A DNA stretch of 64,000 bases from NCBI RefSeq assembly GCF_000787375.1, contig NZ_JRJU01000001.1:62001-126000 (forward strand). Reading direction: 5' to 3'. The DNA comes from Halalkalibacter okhensis (lineage in GTDB: Bacteria; Bacillota; Bacilli; Bacillales; Bacillaceae_D). Below the pieces are notes generated by a model, which made no database searches, had not been told where the DNA came from, and saw only the letters and a list, made by a program, of their open reading frames with translations. Position numbers and translations under genes: made by a program. Positions 24,633 through 33,602 of the stretch are shown one piece after another (position 1 is the first letter of the stretch; the number at the start of each line of letters is the position of its first letter).

Positions 24633-24936
24633 AATAACCTCCCTAAACAAAAACAAATAATCAACGTAGATAGTTAAAAGTTAATATTACCCCAAATCCA
24701 TAACACGATAAACCTATTTCTTGTTAATCTTCTGTTATATTCAGACATCTTATTCTTTTATCGCTTCACCAATTCCAATAATTGTAAAAAAATTTTACAG
24801 TTTAGAATCTATTTTTATAGATAAACTAAGCGATATGTAAGTTTAAACTGCAGTGACTATTTAGGTTTGATCTTCTTTTACGTATAAATTTACTTGTTCT
24901 AGACGAGACGATACTAGAGTAGAGAGGTCGGTGCTA
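24633..24936. other. 304-base divergent intergenic region
   Basis: AT-rich DNA between the BCCT gene and the divergent membrane-protein gene at 24937. It must hold both promoters, but I see no -35/-10 pair good enough to call, and no stem-loop of note apart from short AT palindromes. Confidence 0.5.
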
Positions 24937-25413
24937 ATGAATAAAGAAAAAAGAGCTGAGATTATCTTTTGGAGTATTGCCTTTCCTGGATTCGGTCAAT
25001 TTCTAAACAAGAAATATGCCAAAGGATTCTTATTTGTTACCTTAGAATTTATAGTTAATGTTCAAGCTAAATTAAATTTAGCCATCATCCCCAGTTTTTA
25101 TGGATTAGGAGAGACTGCTAACGCTTCTGTTAATTATCAGTGGATTATGTTTTATCCTTGTCTTTATTTATTTTCAATGTATGATGCATATCGCGACGCT
25201 GGTGGTGTACATATACGTTACGCCTTTATTCCGTTTGTTGTCTCAGCTTATGCTGGAACCATTGGTGTTGTCTTCTCTTCAACAATGGAAATATTCGGGA
25301 GAATCGCGGGTGTTATTTGGCTCCCCATCCTCTTTCATTTAGGTGGCTATCTTATTGGATTAATAATTAGAGCCATCGTTTTAAGAACACTGAAAGCTAG
25401 TCCCCAAACGTAA
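24937..25413 (+). CDS. hypothetical multi-span membrane protein
   Basis: A 158-residue protein with about four membrane segments. The start (IIFWSIAFPGFGQFLNKKYAKG) resembles TM2-like small membrane proteins, where a glycine-rich PGFGQ turn follows the first helix. Later segments are WIMFYPCLYLFSMYDAYRDA, YAFIPFVVSAYAGTIGVVF and LFHLGGYLIGLIIRAIVL. No function is known to me. The ATG at 24937 has AGAGAGG nine bases upstream; a GTG two codons earlier is too close to that site. It is a single gene ahead of msrAB. Confidence 0.65.
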   Translation: MNKEKRAEIIFWSIAFPGFGQFLNKKYAKGFLFVTLEFIVNVQAKLNLAIIPSFYGLGETANASVNYQWIMFYPCLYLFSMYDAYRDAGGVHIRYAFIPFVVSAYAGTIGVVFSSTMEIFGRIAGVIWLPILFHLGGYLIGLIIRAIVLRTLKASPQT

Positions 25414-25477
25414 AACCCTAATCATTTTCCTACGAAAAGAATAATTGATATAATAACAATAAAAAGGGGGGTCTTAG

Positions 25478-26020
25478 TTGGATAAGCACATTACAGAAAA
25501 GGCAACGTTTGCTGGCGGTTGCTTCTGGTGTATGGTAAAGCCATTTGATCAATTTGAGGGAATCAAGTCGGTCATCTCAGGCTATACGGGTGGAATGACT
25601 GAACACCCTACTTACACAGAAGTTTGTTCTGAAACTACGGGACACTACGAAGCAGTCCAAATCATATTCGATCCAACCGTTTTTACATACGAGAGACTTC
25701 TAGAGATCTTCTGGCAACAAATTGATCCTACTGATCCAGGCGGACAGTTTTTTGATCGGGGTGATTCTTATCGAACGGCGATTTTTTACCATTCAGAAGA
25801 ACAGCGGAAACTTGCCGAAGAGTCAAAAAGGTCATTAGAGGCAAGCAAGAAATTCTCGACATCCATAGCAACAAAAATCTTACCAGCTCAAGCATTTTAT
25901 CCTGCTGAAGAATATCACCAAGATTACTATAAGAAAAATCCTATCCATTATACAAGATACCGCAAAGGATCAGGAAGGGAATCATTTATCAATTTACATT
26001 GGGGGCAAAACCATGAATAA
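25478..26020 (+). CDS. msrA: peptide methionine-S-sulfoxide reductase A
   Basis: A 180-residue enzyme with the MsrA active site AGGCFWC near residues 12-18, then SGYTGG, the substrate-site motif [13 protein letters not shown], and [13 protein letters not shown]. It reduces the S-epimer of methionine sulfoxide in proteins. The start is TTG at 25478 behind a GGGGGG-type ribosome binding site; no ATG fits. No resolving Cys is evident near the C-terminus, so recycling may use a Cys elsewhere or a direct thiol. Its end overlaps the start of msrB by eight bases, so the two are co-translated. Confidence 0.95.
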   Translation: MDKHITEKATFAGGCFWCMVKPFDQFEGIKSVISGYTGGMTEHPTYTEVCSETTGHYEAVQIIFDPTVFTYERLLEIFWQQIDPTDPGGQFFDRGDSYRTAIFYHSEEQRKLAEESKRSLEASKKFSTSIATKILPAQAFYPAEEYHQDYYKKNPIHYTRYRKGSGRESFINLHWGQNHE

Positions 26021-26450
26021 AGAATCAAAAGAGCAATTAAAAAAGCGCCTCACACCGATGCAATATGCCGTAACACAAGAAAACGGCACAGAACCACCTT
26101 TTCAAAATGACTTCTATAAGCATGATGAAGACGGGATATATGTTGACATTATTTCAGGCAAGCCTCTATTTAGTTCTAAAGACAAATATGATGCTGGATG
26201 TGGATGGCCAAGCTTTACCAAACCAATCATTGCTGAAGAGATCATTGAAAAAGACGATTTTAGCCATGGAATGATCCGAACAGAAGTCCGTAGTAAAGAG
26301 GCGGATTCACATTTAGGTCATGTCTTTAATGATGGTCCAGGACCAAATGGATTACGTTACTGCATAAATTCTGCAGCACTGCGATTTATTCCAAAGGCTG
26401 ACTTAGAAAAAGAAGGGTACAGTTTGTATCAAAAGCTTTTTGATTCATAA
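26013..26450 (+). CDS. msrB: peptide methionine-R-sulfoxide reductase B
   Basis: A 145-residue enzyme with SelR-fold motifs: [18 protein letters not shown] at the start, [30 protein letters not shown] and the catalytic cysteine in [11 protein letters not shown]. It reduces the R-epimer of methionine sulfoxide, complementing MsrA. The zinc-binding CxxC pairs of many MsrB proteins are absent, as is common in Firmicutes. It overlaps msrA by eight bases. A long-loop inverted repeat follows the stop. Confidence 0.95.
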   Translation: MNKESKEQLKKRLTPMQYAVTQENGTEPPFQNDFYKHDEDGIYVDIISGKPLFSSKDKYDAGCGWPSFTKPIIAEEIIEKDDFSHGMIRTEVRSKEADSHLGHVFNDGPGPNGLRYCINSAALRFIPKADLEKEGYSLYQKLFDS

Positions 26451-26453
26451 TAA

Positions 26454-26570
26454 AAAGAGGTTGTCTCATAAGCTCTCCCCTCATGAGGTATAGATAAGTA
26501 CATTTATTGTATTTAGTCACATATATTATGTTCCCTTGGGGTTGAACTTTTATTGAGAGACAACCTCTTT
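26454..26570. repeat. 14-bp inverted repeat with an 89-base loop after msrB
   Basis: AAAGAGGTTGTCTC (26454-26467) and its exact complement (26557-26570) flank 89 bases without an ORF. It sits where the msrAB terminator should be, and the right arm is followed by GTTATTTT. The long loop is unusual for an intrinsic terminator and could mark a small mobile or repeat element. Confidence 0.6.
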
Positions 26571-26589
26571 GTTATTTTCGAAGTATGAA

Positions 26590-26775
26590 CTACATTGTTT
26601 CATCATACGTATATCGGACCACATATTTATCCGTTCGAAGCTTCTTAATTTCTACAAGGGGGCCAATTTCATACCCGTTCGTCCAGTTGTCTTCAATTTT
26701 TGCTTTTACACAACCGGCCTGAAATTTCGACCTGAATACTTGTTTATAATAAATCCACCTTGGAATTTGAGACAT
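26590..26775 (-). CDS. hypothetical 61-residue protein
   Basis: The ATG at 26773-26775 lies behind a weak GGTATGGG site. The product (MSQIPRWIYYKQVFRSKF, then CVKAKIEDNWTNGYEIGPLV) is soluble and aromatic, with one Cys. I recognise no family. The reading frame extends upstream to 26826 with less convincing sequence. It is alone on the minus strand between msrB and yjcH, both on the plus strand. A real small gene is plausible but not proven. Confidence 0.45.
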   Translation of the reverse strand: MSQIPRWIYYKQVFRSKFQAGCVKAKIEDNWTNGYEIGPLVEIKKLRTDKYVVRYTYDETM

Positions 26776-26997
26776 TGTCACCCATACCTTTCTTACTTTT
26801 TCTATATAGTACAAAATATTAATCAACTACACAATTTGTTCAAACTGTCTATTTGTATTTATTTACAATTTTTGATCAAATCATCCGAGAGGTATTTTTA
26901 ACTAGATCCCTACAAGAGCGAGTTGCTTATCATGGCATTCTTCCTTATCATTAGGTAAAATAAAAAAAGGAATTCTCAGTAAGAGGAGATAAAGTAT

Positions 26998-27729
26998 ATG
27001 AGCAAAAAATCATTAGAAGGCACAATTACAGAAACAAGCTTTAGAAGCGAAGAGCTACAAGCGGACATACCATTACTTATCTATACACCGCCAAATTTCA
27101 CACCTTTGCAAACATATGATGTTTTAATATGTCAAGATGGAAACGACTATTTTCAGCTCGGTCGGATCCCGAGACAAGTTGAACAATTAATCGAAGAAGG
27201 GGAAATAAGAGAAACGATTGTAGTAGGGATTCCTTATCCATCTGTTACCGAACGAAGAAAACGTTATCATCCTGATGGTGAAAAAGTTGAATCCTATATT
27301 CGTTTTTTAGCTAACGAGATGATTCCATTCCTTGATGAAACGTACCCAACTCACCAGCTTGCCTCCTCTCGTACTTTAGCCGGAGATTCACTTGCTGCCA
27401 CTGTATCTCTACTAACATCTTTAAAATACCCTAGTCTATTTGGGCAAGTGATGATACACTCTCCATATGTTAACGAGACAGTTATCCAAAACGTAACAGA
27501 TTATAATAAGTTAGAGAACATAACGATTTATCATGTGATTGGAAAAAAGGAAACATCTGTAAAGACAACAGATGGGCAAACGTTGGATTTTTTAACACCA
27601 AACCGCAAATTACATGCTTTGTTAAAAGAAAAGCCATTTAGCTATACCTATGAAGAATTTGATGGAAATCACACTTGGACATATTGGCAAAAAGATTTGC
27701 CAAAAGGCTTAACTACGTTACTAACATAG
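26998..27729 (+). CDS. yjcH: alpha/beta-hydrolase esterase (YjcH-like, esterase D family)
   Basis: A 243-residue predicted esterase. It has the EstD/Fes-type beginning ADIPLLIYTPPNFTP, LICQDGNDYFQLGRIP, the nucleophile elbow AGDSLAAT (serine near residue 129) and the late histidine in DGNHTWTYW. The substrate is unknown. It has the order yjcH-yjcG-yjcF with the next two genes, a conserved set in Bacillus. A strong AAGAGGAGA ribosome binding site precedes the ATG. Confidence 0.87.
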   Translation: MSKKSLEGTITETSFRSEELQADIPLLIYTPPNFTPLQTYDVLICQDGNDYFQLGRIPRQVEQLIEEGEIRETIVVGIPYPSVTERRKRYHPDGEKVESYIRFLANEMIPFLDETYPTHQLASSRTLAGDSLAATVSLLTSLKYPSLFGQVMIHSPYVNETVIQNVTDYNKLENITIYHVIGKKETSVKTTDGQTLDFLTPNRKLHALLKEKPFSYTYEEFDGNHTWTYWQKDLPKGLTTLLT

Positions 27730-27760
27730 CAGAAACAATTATAATAGAGGATGTGTTATT

Positions 27761-28276
27761 ATGAATTATGGAATTGCTTTGTTTCCATCCAAAGAACTTC
27801 AAGACCATGCCAATTCTTACCGGATGCGTTATGACAGTCATTATTCTTTAATCCCGCCTCATATCACTATTAAAGAAACATTTGAGGTCAGCGAAGATGA
27901 ACTTCCTTCAATCGTATCCACGTTAAGAGAGATTGCTAAAAATGCAGAACCTGCTTTTATAGATATTTATAAAGTTGACACCTTTTATCCACAATCAAAT
28001 ACAATCTTCTTTAAGATTCGTGAACATGAATCACTAACAAACTTGTATCAGGCATTACATGATGATCCCTTTTCTGCAAATGACAAATATGGATTCATCC
28101 CACACGTTACGATTGGGCAGGACCTCTCAAGTCAAGAGCATTCCGATATTGTCGGACAATTAAAAATGAAAAAAATTGAACACCAAGAAACGATCAATCG
28201 AATACAGCTGCTTTATCAATTAGAAAATGGTTCATGGACTGTATATGAAACATTTCATCTTGGAAAGGACGTTTAA
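27761..28276 (+). CDS. yjcG: 2'-5' RNA ligase-like phosphoesterase YjcG
   Basis: A 171-residue 2H-phosphoesterase-superfamily protein. The two HxT motifs are present: PPHITIKETF near residue 40 and PHVTIGQDL near 118. MNYGIALFPSKEL is the family's usual start. Members cleave or form cyclic phosphodiesters in RNA or nucleotides; the YjcG substrate is unknown. It lies 31 bases after yjcH and 8 bases before yjcF, so they form one operon. An AGAGGATG ribosome binding site is present. Confidence 0.9.
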   Translation: MNYGIALFPSKELQDHANSYRMRYDSHYSLIPPHITIKETFEVSEDELPSIVSTLREIAKNAEPAFIDIYKVDTFYPQSNTIFFKIREHESLTNLYQALHDDPFSANDKYGFIPHVTIGQDLSSQEHSDIVGQLKMKKIEHQETINRIQLLYQLENGSWTVYETFHLGKDV

Positions 28277-28284
28277 AATAATTT

Positions 28285-28713
28285 ATGAAAGTCATTAAAG
28301 TCACATCAGAAAATCAACTAGAGGATGCATACACCATTCGTACAGAAGTGTTCGTTAATGAACAACATGTTCCAATGGAAGAAGAAATAGATCAACATGA
28401 AGCCGAAGCACTCCACTTTGTCGTGTATAATGATACAGAAAGACCCATAGGAGCAGGTCGTCTTCGCTTTGTTGACGGTTATGGCAAAGTTGAACGAATA
28501 TGTATTGCCAAAGAAGCTCGTGGTACAGGTGCAGGTCGAGAACTGATGAACAGAATCGAGGAAGCTGCTCGCTTAGAAGGCGCAGAAAAAACAAAACTCA
28601 ATGCGCAAGTTCAAGCCCAAAGCTTCTATCACAAACTAGGCTATGAGACCATTTCTGGAGAGTTTTTAGATGCTGGAATTCCCCACGTTGCTATGACTAA
28701 ATCATTATATTAA
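28285..28713 (+). CDS. yjcF: GNAT N-acetyltransferase YjcF
   Basis: A 142-residue GNAT enzyme. The acetyl-CoA motif is VERICIAKEARGTGAGRELM (Q/RxxGxG/A pattern), preceded by IRTEVFVNEQHVPMEEEID and followed by AQSFYHKLGYETISGEF, a common order in YjcF/ElaA-like acetyltransferases. The acceptor is unknown. It is the last gene of the yjcHGF unit and is followed by a strong terminator. The ribosome binding site is poor (AATAATTT before the ATG), so translation may be coupled to yjcG. Confidence 0.88.
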   Translation: MKVIKVTSENQLEDAYTIRTEVFVNEQHVPMEEEIDQHEAEALHFVVYNDTERPIGAGRLRFVDGYGKVERICIAKEARGTGAGRELMNRIEEAARLEGAEKTKLNAQVQAQSFYHKLGYETISGEFLDAGIPHVAMTKSLY

Positions 28714-28718
28714 TCAAA

Positions 28719-28761
28719 AAGGGGTACCCAAAAGGTCAAAATAAGACCCTTGGCACCCCTT
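28719..28761. terminator. bidirectional terminator after yjcF
   Basis: Arms 28719-28737 and 28745-28761 pair with minor bulges (AAGGGGT with ACCCCTT; CAAAAGGTC with GACCCTTGG), followed by CTTTTTT on the plus strand. Confidence 0.75.
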
Positions 28762-28766
28762 CTTTT

Positions 28767-29870
28767 TTATTCTTTATGGTGTACAGGCTCTACCTCTACT
28801 TCTGCTTGGCTCATATGCGCTTGAACCGCAGCTAACTTCTTAGTCATTGTCGACTCCTTATCACGCCGGTCATCAATGCGGATATTTGTTGCCACTCGCT
28901 TTAATCCGTGTTTAAAAGGCACTTCATGTATCGCTTGAATCACCTCGAATAAAACAGGTAGCTCTCCTTCTATTAACGTACTCATCGGTGTTAATTGGTA
29001 TGATACTTTTCCTTCATACGTCTGTAATACCTCTTGAATTTCCGCTACGTATTTGCTTACACTAGGCGTGTCTGTCCCAATTGGAATGACGGTTACATCA
29101 ACAATAGCCATATGTTTTTTCTCCTCCTTTGGTTTTGGACGCTTTACGGTTATTCTGTCAGGAAACTCTTGTGCTGCGAGTTTACGATATGATTCGATTG
29201 AAGCAATCATATGTGCTCGCTCAGGCTCCATCGTTGTAACATGAACTTGCAGCCAATAAGAAATCGCCAGCACCACCCTTTTTATCATTCCAAATCCTTT
29301 ACCTTCCATTACTCTTTGAATAATTGGAACAAGTACAAGACTGCCATAGGATGCTACTTCAATTGCCAAACTTATTCTCCCAGTAATTCCCGTTAAAAGC
29401 ATCGAAAATAATAGAACACCTAAAAAGTAGATAACAACTACATTTGTTGAACAGTAGCGATTCGTAATACTTGCTTTTCCAATTTGATATAATCGAGCCC
29501 TGCGAATAATTCCCTTATCACTAAATACTTTATGTTCAGCCCCATGATATTTTTTTAACTGTTTTGGAAATAAAAAATGAGTTCCGAACATGTAATAGAA
29601 CAAAAAGTAAAAGGGTAATCCACCCCAAATCATAGGATACCAAATAGCCAACAGTTTCGGAACAAAAATCAAACTTAAATAGAAAGCAGTTAATATCTTA
29701 AACCAAAATGGCATCGACCAAACAATTTGTTTCATCATGACAGCCATTGTCGTTGCATTTACTGGTTTAAGCCAACTATTTAAACGTCCCTTTTCATGAT
29801 ACGCGCATGCAACATGTTGTTTCCCTATATAAAAAATACCATTTTGATAGGAGAGCCCCCTTACTTTCAT
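28767..29870 (-). CDS. fusion: DUF1385 membrane domain + YqgV/MTH1187 thiamine-binding domain
   Basis: A 367-residue two-part protein. Residues ~1-215 are a DUF1385-like membrane domain with three or four hydrophobic segments and the conserved YHGAEHKVFSD and NRYCSTNVVVIYFLG motifs. After a KRPKPKEEKK linker, residues ~254-350 (MAIVDVTVIPIGTDTPSVSK to RVATNIRIDDRRD) are a complete MTH1187/YqgV thiamine-binding domain, normally a free ~100-residue protein. The start of that domain keeps its own ATG (29111) and a perfect AAAGGAGGAG site nine bases upstream, so free YqgV may also be made. The whole is a single uninterrupted frame. A role in thiamine handling at the membrane is inference. Confidence 0.8.
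   Translation of the reverse strand: MKVRGLSYQNGIFYIGKQHVACAYHEKGRLNSWLKPVNATTMAVMMKQIVWSMPFWFKILTAFYLSLIFVPKLLAIWYPMIWGGLPFYFLFYYMFGTHFLFPKQLKKYHGAEHKVFSDKGIIRRARLYQIGKASITNRYCSTNVVVIYFLGVLLFSMLLTGITGRISLAIEVASYGSLVLVPIIQRVMEGKGFGMIKRVVLAISYWLQVHVTTMEPERAHMIASIESYRKLAAQEFPDRITVKRPKPKEEKKHMAIVDVTVIPIGTDTPSVSKYVAEIQEVLQTYEGKVSYQLTPMSTLIEGELPVLFEVIQAIHEVPFKHGLKRVATNIRIDDRRDKESTMTKKLAAVQAHMSQAEVEVEPVHHKE
29109..29130 (-). promoter_or_regulatory. internal Shine-Dalgarno and ATG for a free YqgV domain
   Basis: On the minus strand AAAGGAGGAG (29121-29130) is followed after nine bases by the ATG (29109-29111) of MAIVDVTVIP. Within the fusion frame these bases encode the KEEKKH linker. Confidence 0.7.
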
Positions 29871-29893
29871 GCACATACCTTCCTTCTGTTATG

Positions 29894-30493
29894 TTACTCT
29901 TCCCTATTGCTCACCCTCAAACTCCAATGAGGAACATTCGCTGCCCCTGTGAAAGTCGGCGATGACAAAGATGCATCTGTCATTTCAAGTGGTGCATGTT
30001 CAGTCCACGTATGTATTAAAGTTAAGAACACGTCTCCACCTTCGATGTCTTCCCCAAAAATCTCAACTTGCAGTCGCCCTACATTCCCAAAACTTTCATG
30101 TTCCTCAATTTTATTTGAGAAAGGAAAAATAATGCCATTCTCTACCATTGTCCCTTCTGATTGTTCAATCGTTCGATCAGCATACAATAATTCTAGCACT
30201 GCACCTTCCACTTCAATATCGGTACGCGGCGTCATCGTATCTCTTTCCATAATGACAATTCCAATATAATCCTCACCATATAAACCTTCCGCAGGCATCA
30301 CAGTCCAATCCCAATTAGCTGTTACTTTCATTCCATGTGCTGTCTTATTTGTATTCAGATCAAGTTCAATAACATCTTGCAATTCTTCATTCGTAATAGC
30401 TTCAGAGCTTTCTAAAAAGTGATATCCTCCTATTAACATAACAATAGCTAATATTGCTGGCAAGATGAGTACAAGTTTATTTCCACGAAACAT
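29894..30493 (-). CDS. hypothetical membrane-anchored extracytoplasmic protein
   Basis: A protein of 199 residues from the ATG at 30493, with GGAAGGAAGA upstream. One N-terminal membrane helix (KLVLILPAILAIVMLIGGYH) anchors a beta-rich, acidic outer domain (VTANWDWTVMPAEGLYGEDY, GRLQVEIFGEDIEGGDVFL) that ends VPHWSLRVSNREE. I do not recognise the family. No catalytic motif is evident. It lies 24 bases upstream of the DUF1385-YqgV fusion on the same strand and is probably co-transcribed with it. Confidence 0.65.
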   Translation of the reverse strand: MFRGNKLVLILPAILAIVMLIGGYHFLESSEAITNEELQDVIELDLNTNKTAHGMKVTANWDWTVMPAEGLYGEDYIGIVIMERDTMTPRTDIEVEGAVLELLYADRTIEQSEGTMVENGIIFPFSNKIEEHESFGNVGRLQVEIFGEDIEGGDVFLTLIHTWTEHAPLEMTDASLSSPTFTGAANVPHWSLRVSNREE

Positions 30494-30601
30494 AGTATCT
30501 ATTCTTCCTTCCTGTTCACACAAGTCAATTTACTATACTACCCATAATATTAAACGATTCATGTACATCTAGTAAACGGGTAAGTCATAAAACAAATCAT
30601 T

Positions 30602-30634
30602 AAAAAGAGCCAACTAGATAAAGCTCCAGTTGAC
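30602..30634 (-). terminator. terminator of the thiamine operon
   Basis: On the minus strand, GTCAACT and AGTTGGC pair with one G-U around a 12-base loop and are followed by TCTTTTT. It lies 13 bases after the thiD stop. Confidence 0.7.
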
Positions 30635-30647
30635 TACTAATGTTCGT

Positions 30648-31445
30648 TTATTTATTTTTATATGCCGCATGATTCGTTGGGCCAATTCCACTTCCAATGT
30701 TTAAGGAATGCGAGATAGCAGCTGTAATAAAAGCTTTGGCTGTCTCGGTTGCGTCTTTTATTTGAGCTCCTTTTGCTAGCTCAGATGCAATTGCAGCTGC
30801 AAATGTACAACCGGTGCCGTGCGTATGCTTCGTATCAATCCGATCTACTTCGAGTTCATGAATCACTTCTCCATCAAAAAGCAAATCAACAGCAGGTCCC
30901 TCTGTTAAATGGCCACCTTTTAAAACAACATAACTAGGACCCAGTGAGTGGAGATCAACCGCTGCCTGCTTCATTTCTTCTAGCGATTTCATTTCTGGTC
31001 TTCCTAGCAATTTCGCTGCCTCTGGCAAGTTCGGGGTGATAACTGTTGAAATTGGCAGCAATTCACTAGTCAGTGCTTTTACTGCTTCTTCTTGAAGAAG
31101 AGATGCTCCTCCTTTGGCAATCATCACCGGATCGACAACGATATTTTTCACATCATACTTTTTTAATTTATTAGCTACAAGGCTAATAATATCCGCAGAA
31201 AACAACATTCCCGTCTTGACCGCATCTGCACCAATATCTGATAAGACCGCATCCAGTTGGGCTTCAATCGCCTCTAATGTCTGAGGATAAACCCCATGAA
31301 CCCCAAGTGTATTTTGAGCTGTTAAGGCTGTAATCACACTCATTCCAAACGTGTCTAATTCTTGAAATGTTTTTAAATCAGCTTGAATTCCGGCTCCACC
31401 ACCACTATCTGATCCAGCTATAGTTAATGTTTTTGCTAAAGTCAT
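30648..31445 (-). CDS. thiD: hydroxymethylpyrimidine/phosphomethylpyrimidine kinase
   Basis: A 265-residue ribokinase-fold enzyme that phosphorylates HMP and then HMP-P for thiamine synthesis. Visible motifs are TIAGSDSGGGAGIQADLKTF at the N-terminus, SVITALTAQNTLGV, DAVKTGMLFSADII, VDPVMIAKGGASLL and the ATP/anion-hole motif HTHGTGCTFAAAIASELAKG with the catalytic aspartate-equivalent region. It is the last gene of the thiE-thiS-thiG-thiO-thiD operon. A GGAGG ribosome binding site precedes the ATG. Confidence 0.95.
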   Translation of the reverse strand: MTLAKTLTIAGSDSGGGAGIQADLKTFQELDTFGMSVITALTAQNTLGVHGVYPQTLEAIEAQLDAVLSDIGADAVKTGMLFSADIISLVANKLKKYDVKNIVVDPVMIAKGGASLLQEEAVKALTSELLPISTVITPNLPEAAKLLGRPEMKSLEEMKQAAVDLHSLGPSYVVLKGGHLTEGPAVDLLFDGEVIHELEVDRIDTKHTHGTGCTFAAAIASELAKGAQIKDATETAKAFITAAISHSLNIGSGIGPTNHAAYKNK

Positions 31446-31488
31446 AGAAAGACCTCCTTTCTTTATCTCCGTTTCATTCGTTCAAGCA

Positions 31489-32598
31489 TTATGTAAATCG
31501 TTCAGGTTTACAAGATACAAGTGGTGCATAGGCTTCTTTTTCATCTAGCAAATCTGCAACTGCTACAGCGGTAATTGGACTTAATAAGATTCCATTACGG
31601 TAATGTCCTGTTGCAAAGACGACATGTGGTGCTGCCTCTAGTTTACCTATAAGCGGAAAACCATCCTGGGTTGCAGGTCGCAACCCTGCCCACGTATGAA
31701 AAGGAGTCCTTTCTCCTAAAAAAGGAAAAACGTGCTTATTCCAATTTGTTAGTCTCTGGATACCTTTTTCTGTAACATCTGTCTTGAAACCTGCTATATC
31801 TTCTGAAGCCCCATTCACCAACGTTCCATTTCCTTTTGGAACAAGATAACCCTGACTTGTATAAACAATATGCTTCACATGATTCACTGGGAGATCATAC
31901 GCACAAATTTGCCCGCGAATTGGATAGACTGGAATACGAACTCCAAACACTTCCTCTAACTCACTTGACCAAGCACCTGAACAAATAATTAAGCGGTCTC
32001 CTGTGAATTGACGACCATCTTTCGCTTGCAACGTAACCGATTGTTTCCAATTTTCGACGGTTACTTGTTCAAGATGCTCTTCAATTTCCACACCATTTAG
32101 CCGACAAGCAGCCTCAAGTGCCTTTACATAATCTGGTGCAAACACATGACTTTCTTCTGGATAATACATTGCCGCTTTGATATCTTTTGAAAGTGTTGGT
32201 TCCATTTCCCATAGTCGACTTCCAGTTATCAATTCAGTTTCTGCTCCCCATTCACGTTGCCAAGACTGCCTTGTTTCAAGTGCGAGAACATCGGCATCAT
32301 GATAAACCGCATGAAGACTGCCGCTCTCCGAATATTCAAAGTCCATTTTTGAAACATTCTTTACATCGCTTTGCCATTGCTTATACATCCTTAAACTATC
32401 TAAACATAATCTAAAAAAGTCATCGGGATCTTCACCAATTTCCGAATAAGGGGCAAGCATCCCAGCTGCCGCTCCCGATGCTTGTCCTCCACAACTAGTT
32501 TTTTCTAATACGGTTACATCATAGTTACGTCGACTAAGCTCAAATGCCGTTGCTAGACCTATGACGCCCCCTCCTAGAATTATAACTTTCTCTTGCAC
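31489..32598 (-). CDS. thiO: glycine oxidase
   Basis: A 369-residue FAD enzyme of the D-amino-acid oxidase family. It has the dinucleotide-binding motif VIILGGGVIGLATAFELSRR, the FAD-associated GGQASGAAAGMLAPYSE, a substrate-site region with YPIRGQICAYDLP, and the C-terminal GHYRNGILLSPITA. It oxidises glycine to iminoacetate, which ThiG uses for thiazole formation (established for B. subtilis ThiO). It sits between thiG and thiD. A GGGGGGAG-type ribosome binding site is present. Confidence 0.95.
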   Translation of the reverse strand: MQEKVIILGGGVIGLATAFELSRRNYDVTVLEKTSCGGQASGAAAGMLAPYSEIGEDPDDFFRLCLDSLRMYKQWQSDVKNVSKMDFEYSESGSLHAVYHDADVLALETRQSWQREWGAETELITGSRLWEMEPTLSKDIKAAMYYPEESHVFAPDYVKALEAACRLNGVEIEEHLEQVTVENWKQSVTLQAKDGRQFTGDRLIICSGAWSSELEEVFGVRIPVYPIRGQICAYDLPVNHVKHIVYTSQGYLVPKGNGTLVNGASEDIAGFKTDVTEKGIQRLTNWNKHVFPFLGERTPFHTWAGLRPATQDGFPLIGKLEAAPHVVFATGHYRNGILLSPITAVAVADLLDEKEAYAPLVSCKPERFT

Positions 32599-32618
32599 AA
32601 AACTCCCCCCTGCTCTTA

Positions 32619-33398
32619 CTACTTTGAAACGAATGATGCTAGCCCACTACTTGCTGTAGCATACTTCTTCTTCGGAATTCTTCCTGCTTCGTAGGAAAGC
32701 CTCCCCGCTTCAATTGCACATTTCATGGCTCGAGCCATTTTAATAGGATCCTTTGCTTTGGCTACAGGTGTATTCATTAAAACTCCATCCGCACCTAATT
32801 CCATCGCCAGAGCAACATCGGTCGCAGAACCAAGACCTGCATCAACAATAATTGGTACATTCGCTTGCTCAACAATGAGTTCTAAATTATATGGGTTCAG
32901 TATGCCTAATCCCGTTCCGATTGGAGCACCACCTGGCATAACTGCTGCTGCCCCGGCTTCCTCTAATCTTTGACAAAGAACTGGATCATCCGATGTATAC
33001 GGCAATACGACAAATCCTTCTTTTGCCAAAACTTCTGTTGCTTTTAATGTTTCAATTGGGTCAGGGAGTAATGTTTTCTCATTGACACTGATTTCAATTT
33101 TAATCCAATCACTTAAGCCCGAAGCCTTCGCTAATCTTGCAATCCGAATCGCCTCTTCTGCTGTTTTAGCTCCTGAAGTGTTCGGCAAATAAGTAAACGA
33201 CATTCCCTCTAGATGTTGTAAAATCGCATCCTCATTCGGAGCTCCTAAATTGACTCGTCTAATAGCAAAGGTCAGGACCTCAGTTTCAGATGCCTTTATT
33301 GCTTCATTTTGTACAAATGGATTTGGATACCTTCCTGTCCCAAGAAAGAAACGCGAAGATAATTCTTTTCCAGCAATCGTTAATTTATTTTGCTTCAT
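32619..33398 (-). CDS. thiG: thiazole synthase
   Basis: A TIM-barrel enzyme of about 259 residues that builds the thiazole phosphate moiety from DXP, iminoacetate and ThiS thiocarboxylate. Motifs: [12 protein letters not shown] at the start, [25 protein letters not shown]-like [18 protein letters not shown], the Schiff-base region IKIEISVNE, and [14 protein letters not shown] use the ATG at 33398 because the GGAGGTGG at the end of thiS is its ribosome binding site; the longer frame would run through thiS. It starts two bases after the thiS stop. Confidence 0.95.
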   Translation of the reverse strand: MKQNKLTIAGKELSSRFFLGTGRYPNPFVQNEAIKASETEVLTFAIRRVNLGAPNEDAILQHLEGMSFTYLPNTSGAKTAEEAIRIARLAKASGLSDWIKIEISVNEKTLLPDPIETLKATEVLAKEGFVVLPYTSDDPVLCQRLEEAGAAAVMPGGAPIGTGLGILNPYNLELIVEQANVPIIVDAGLGSATDVALAMELGADGVLMNTPVAKAKDPIKMARAMKCAIEAGRLSYEAGRIPKKKYATASSGLASFVSK

Positions 33399-33399
33399 A

Positions 33400-33597
33400 T
33401 TAACCACCTCCAACAAATTGAACCAGTTCAATTCTCATGCCTTCTTTTAATTCCGTTCCTTTCCAATTTGCACGTTCAATAATATTTCCATCTACCTCTA
33501 CTACGACAAGATGTGGCTCGAGTTCAAAATTCGACACCACTTCTTCAAGGTTAGAAGCATCCACATTGTGGTCTTCTCCATTTATTATTAATTGCAT
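33400..33597 (-). CDS. thiS: sulfur carrier protein ThiS
   Basis: A 65-residue ubiquitin-like protein ending in VGGG, the C-terminus that ThiF adenylates and that then carries the thiocarboxylate. [12 protein letters not shown] is a typical ThiS start, and the fold pattern ([32 protein letters not shown]) fits. The ATG at 33597 follows AAAGGGTG. It lies five bases after thiE and two before thiG. The last codons contain the thiG ribosome binding site. Confidence 0.94.
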   Translation of the reverse strand: MQLIINGEDHNVDASNLEEVVSNFELEPHLVVVEVDGNIIERANWKGTELKEGMRIELVQFVGGG

Positions 33598-33602
33598 TCT
33601 CT

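Noticed and set aside
29053-29244. Plus-strand frame opposite the YqgV domain
   Set aside because: Antisense shadow of the conserved thiamine-binding domain.
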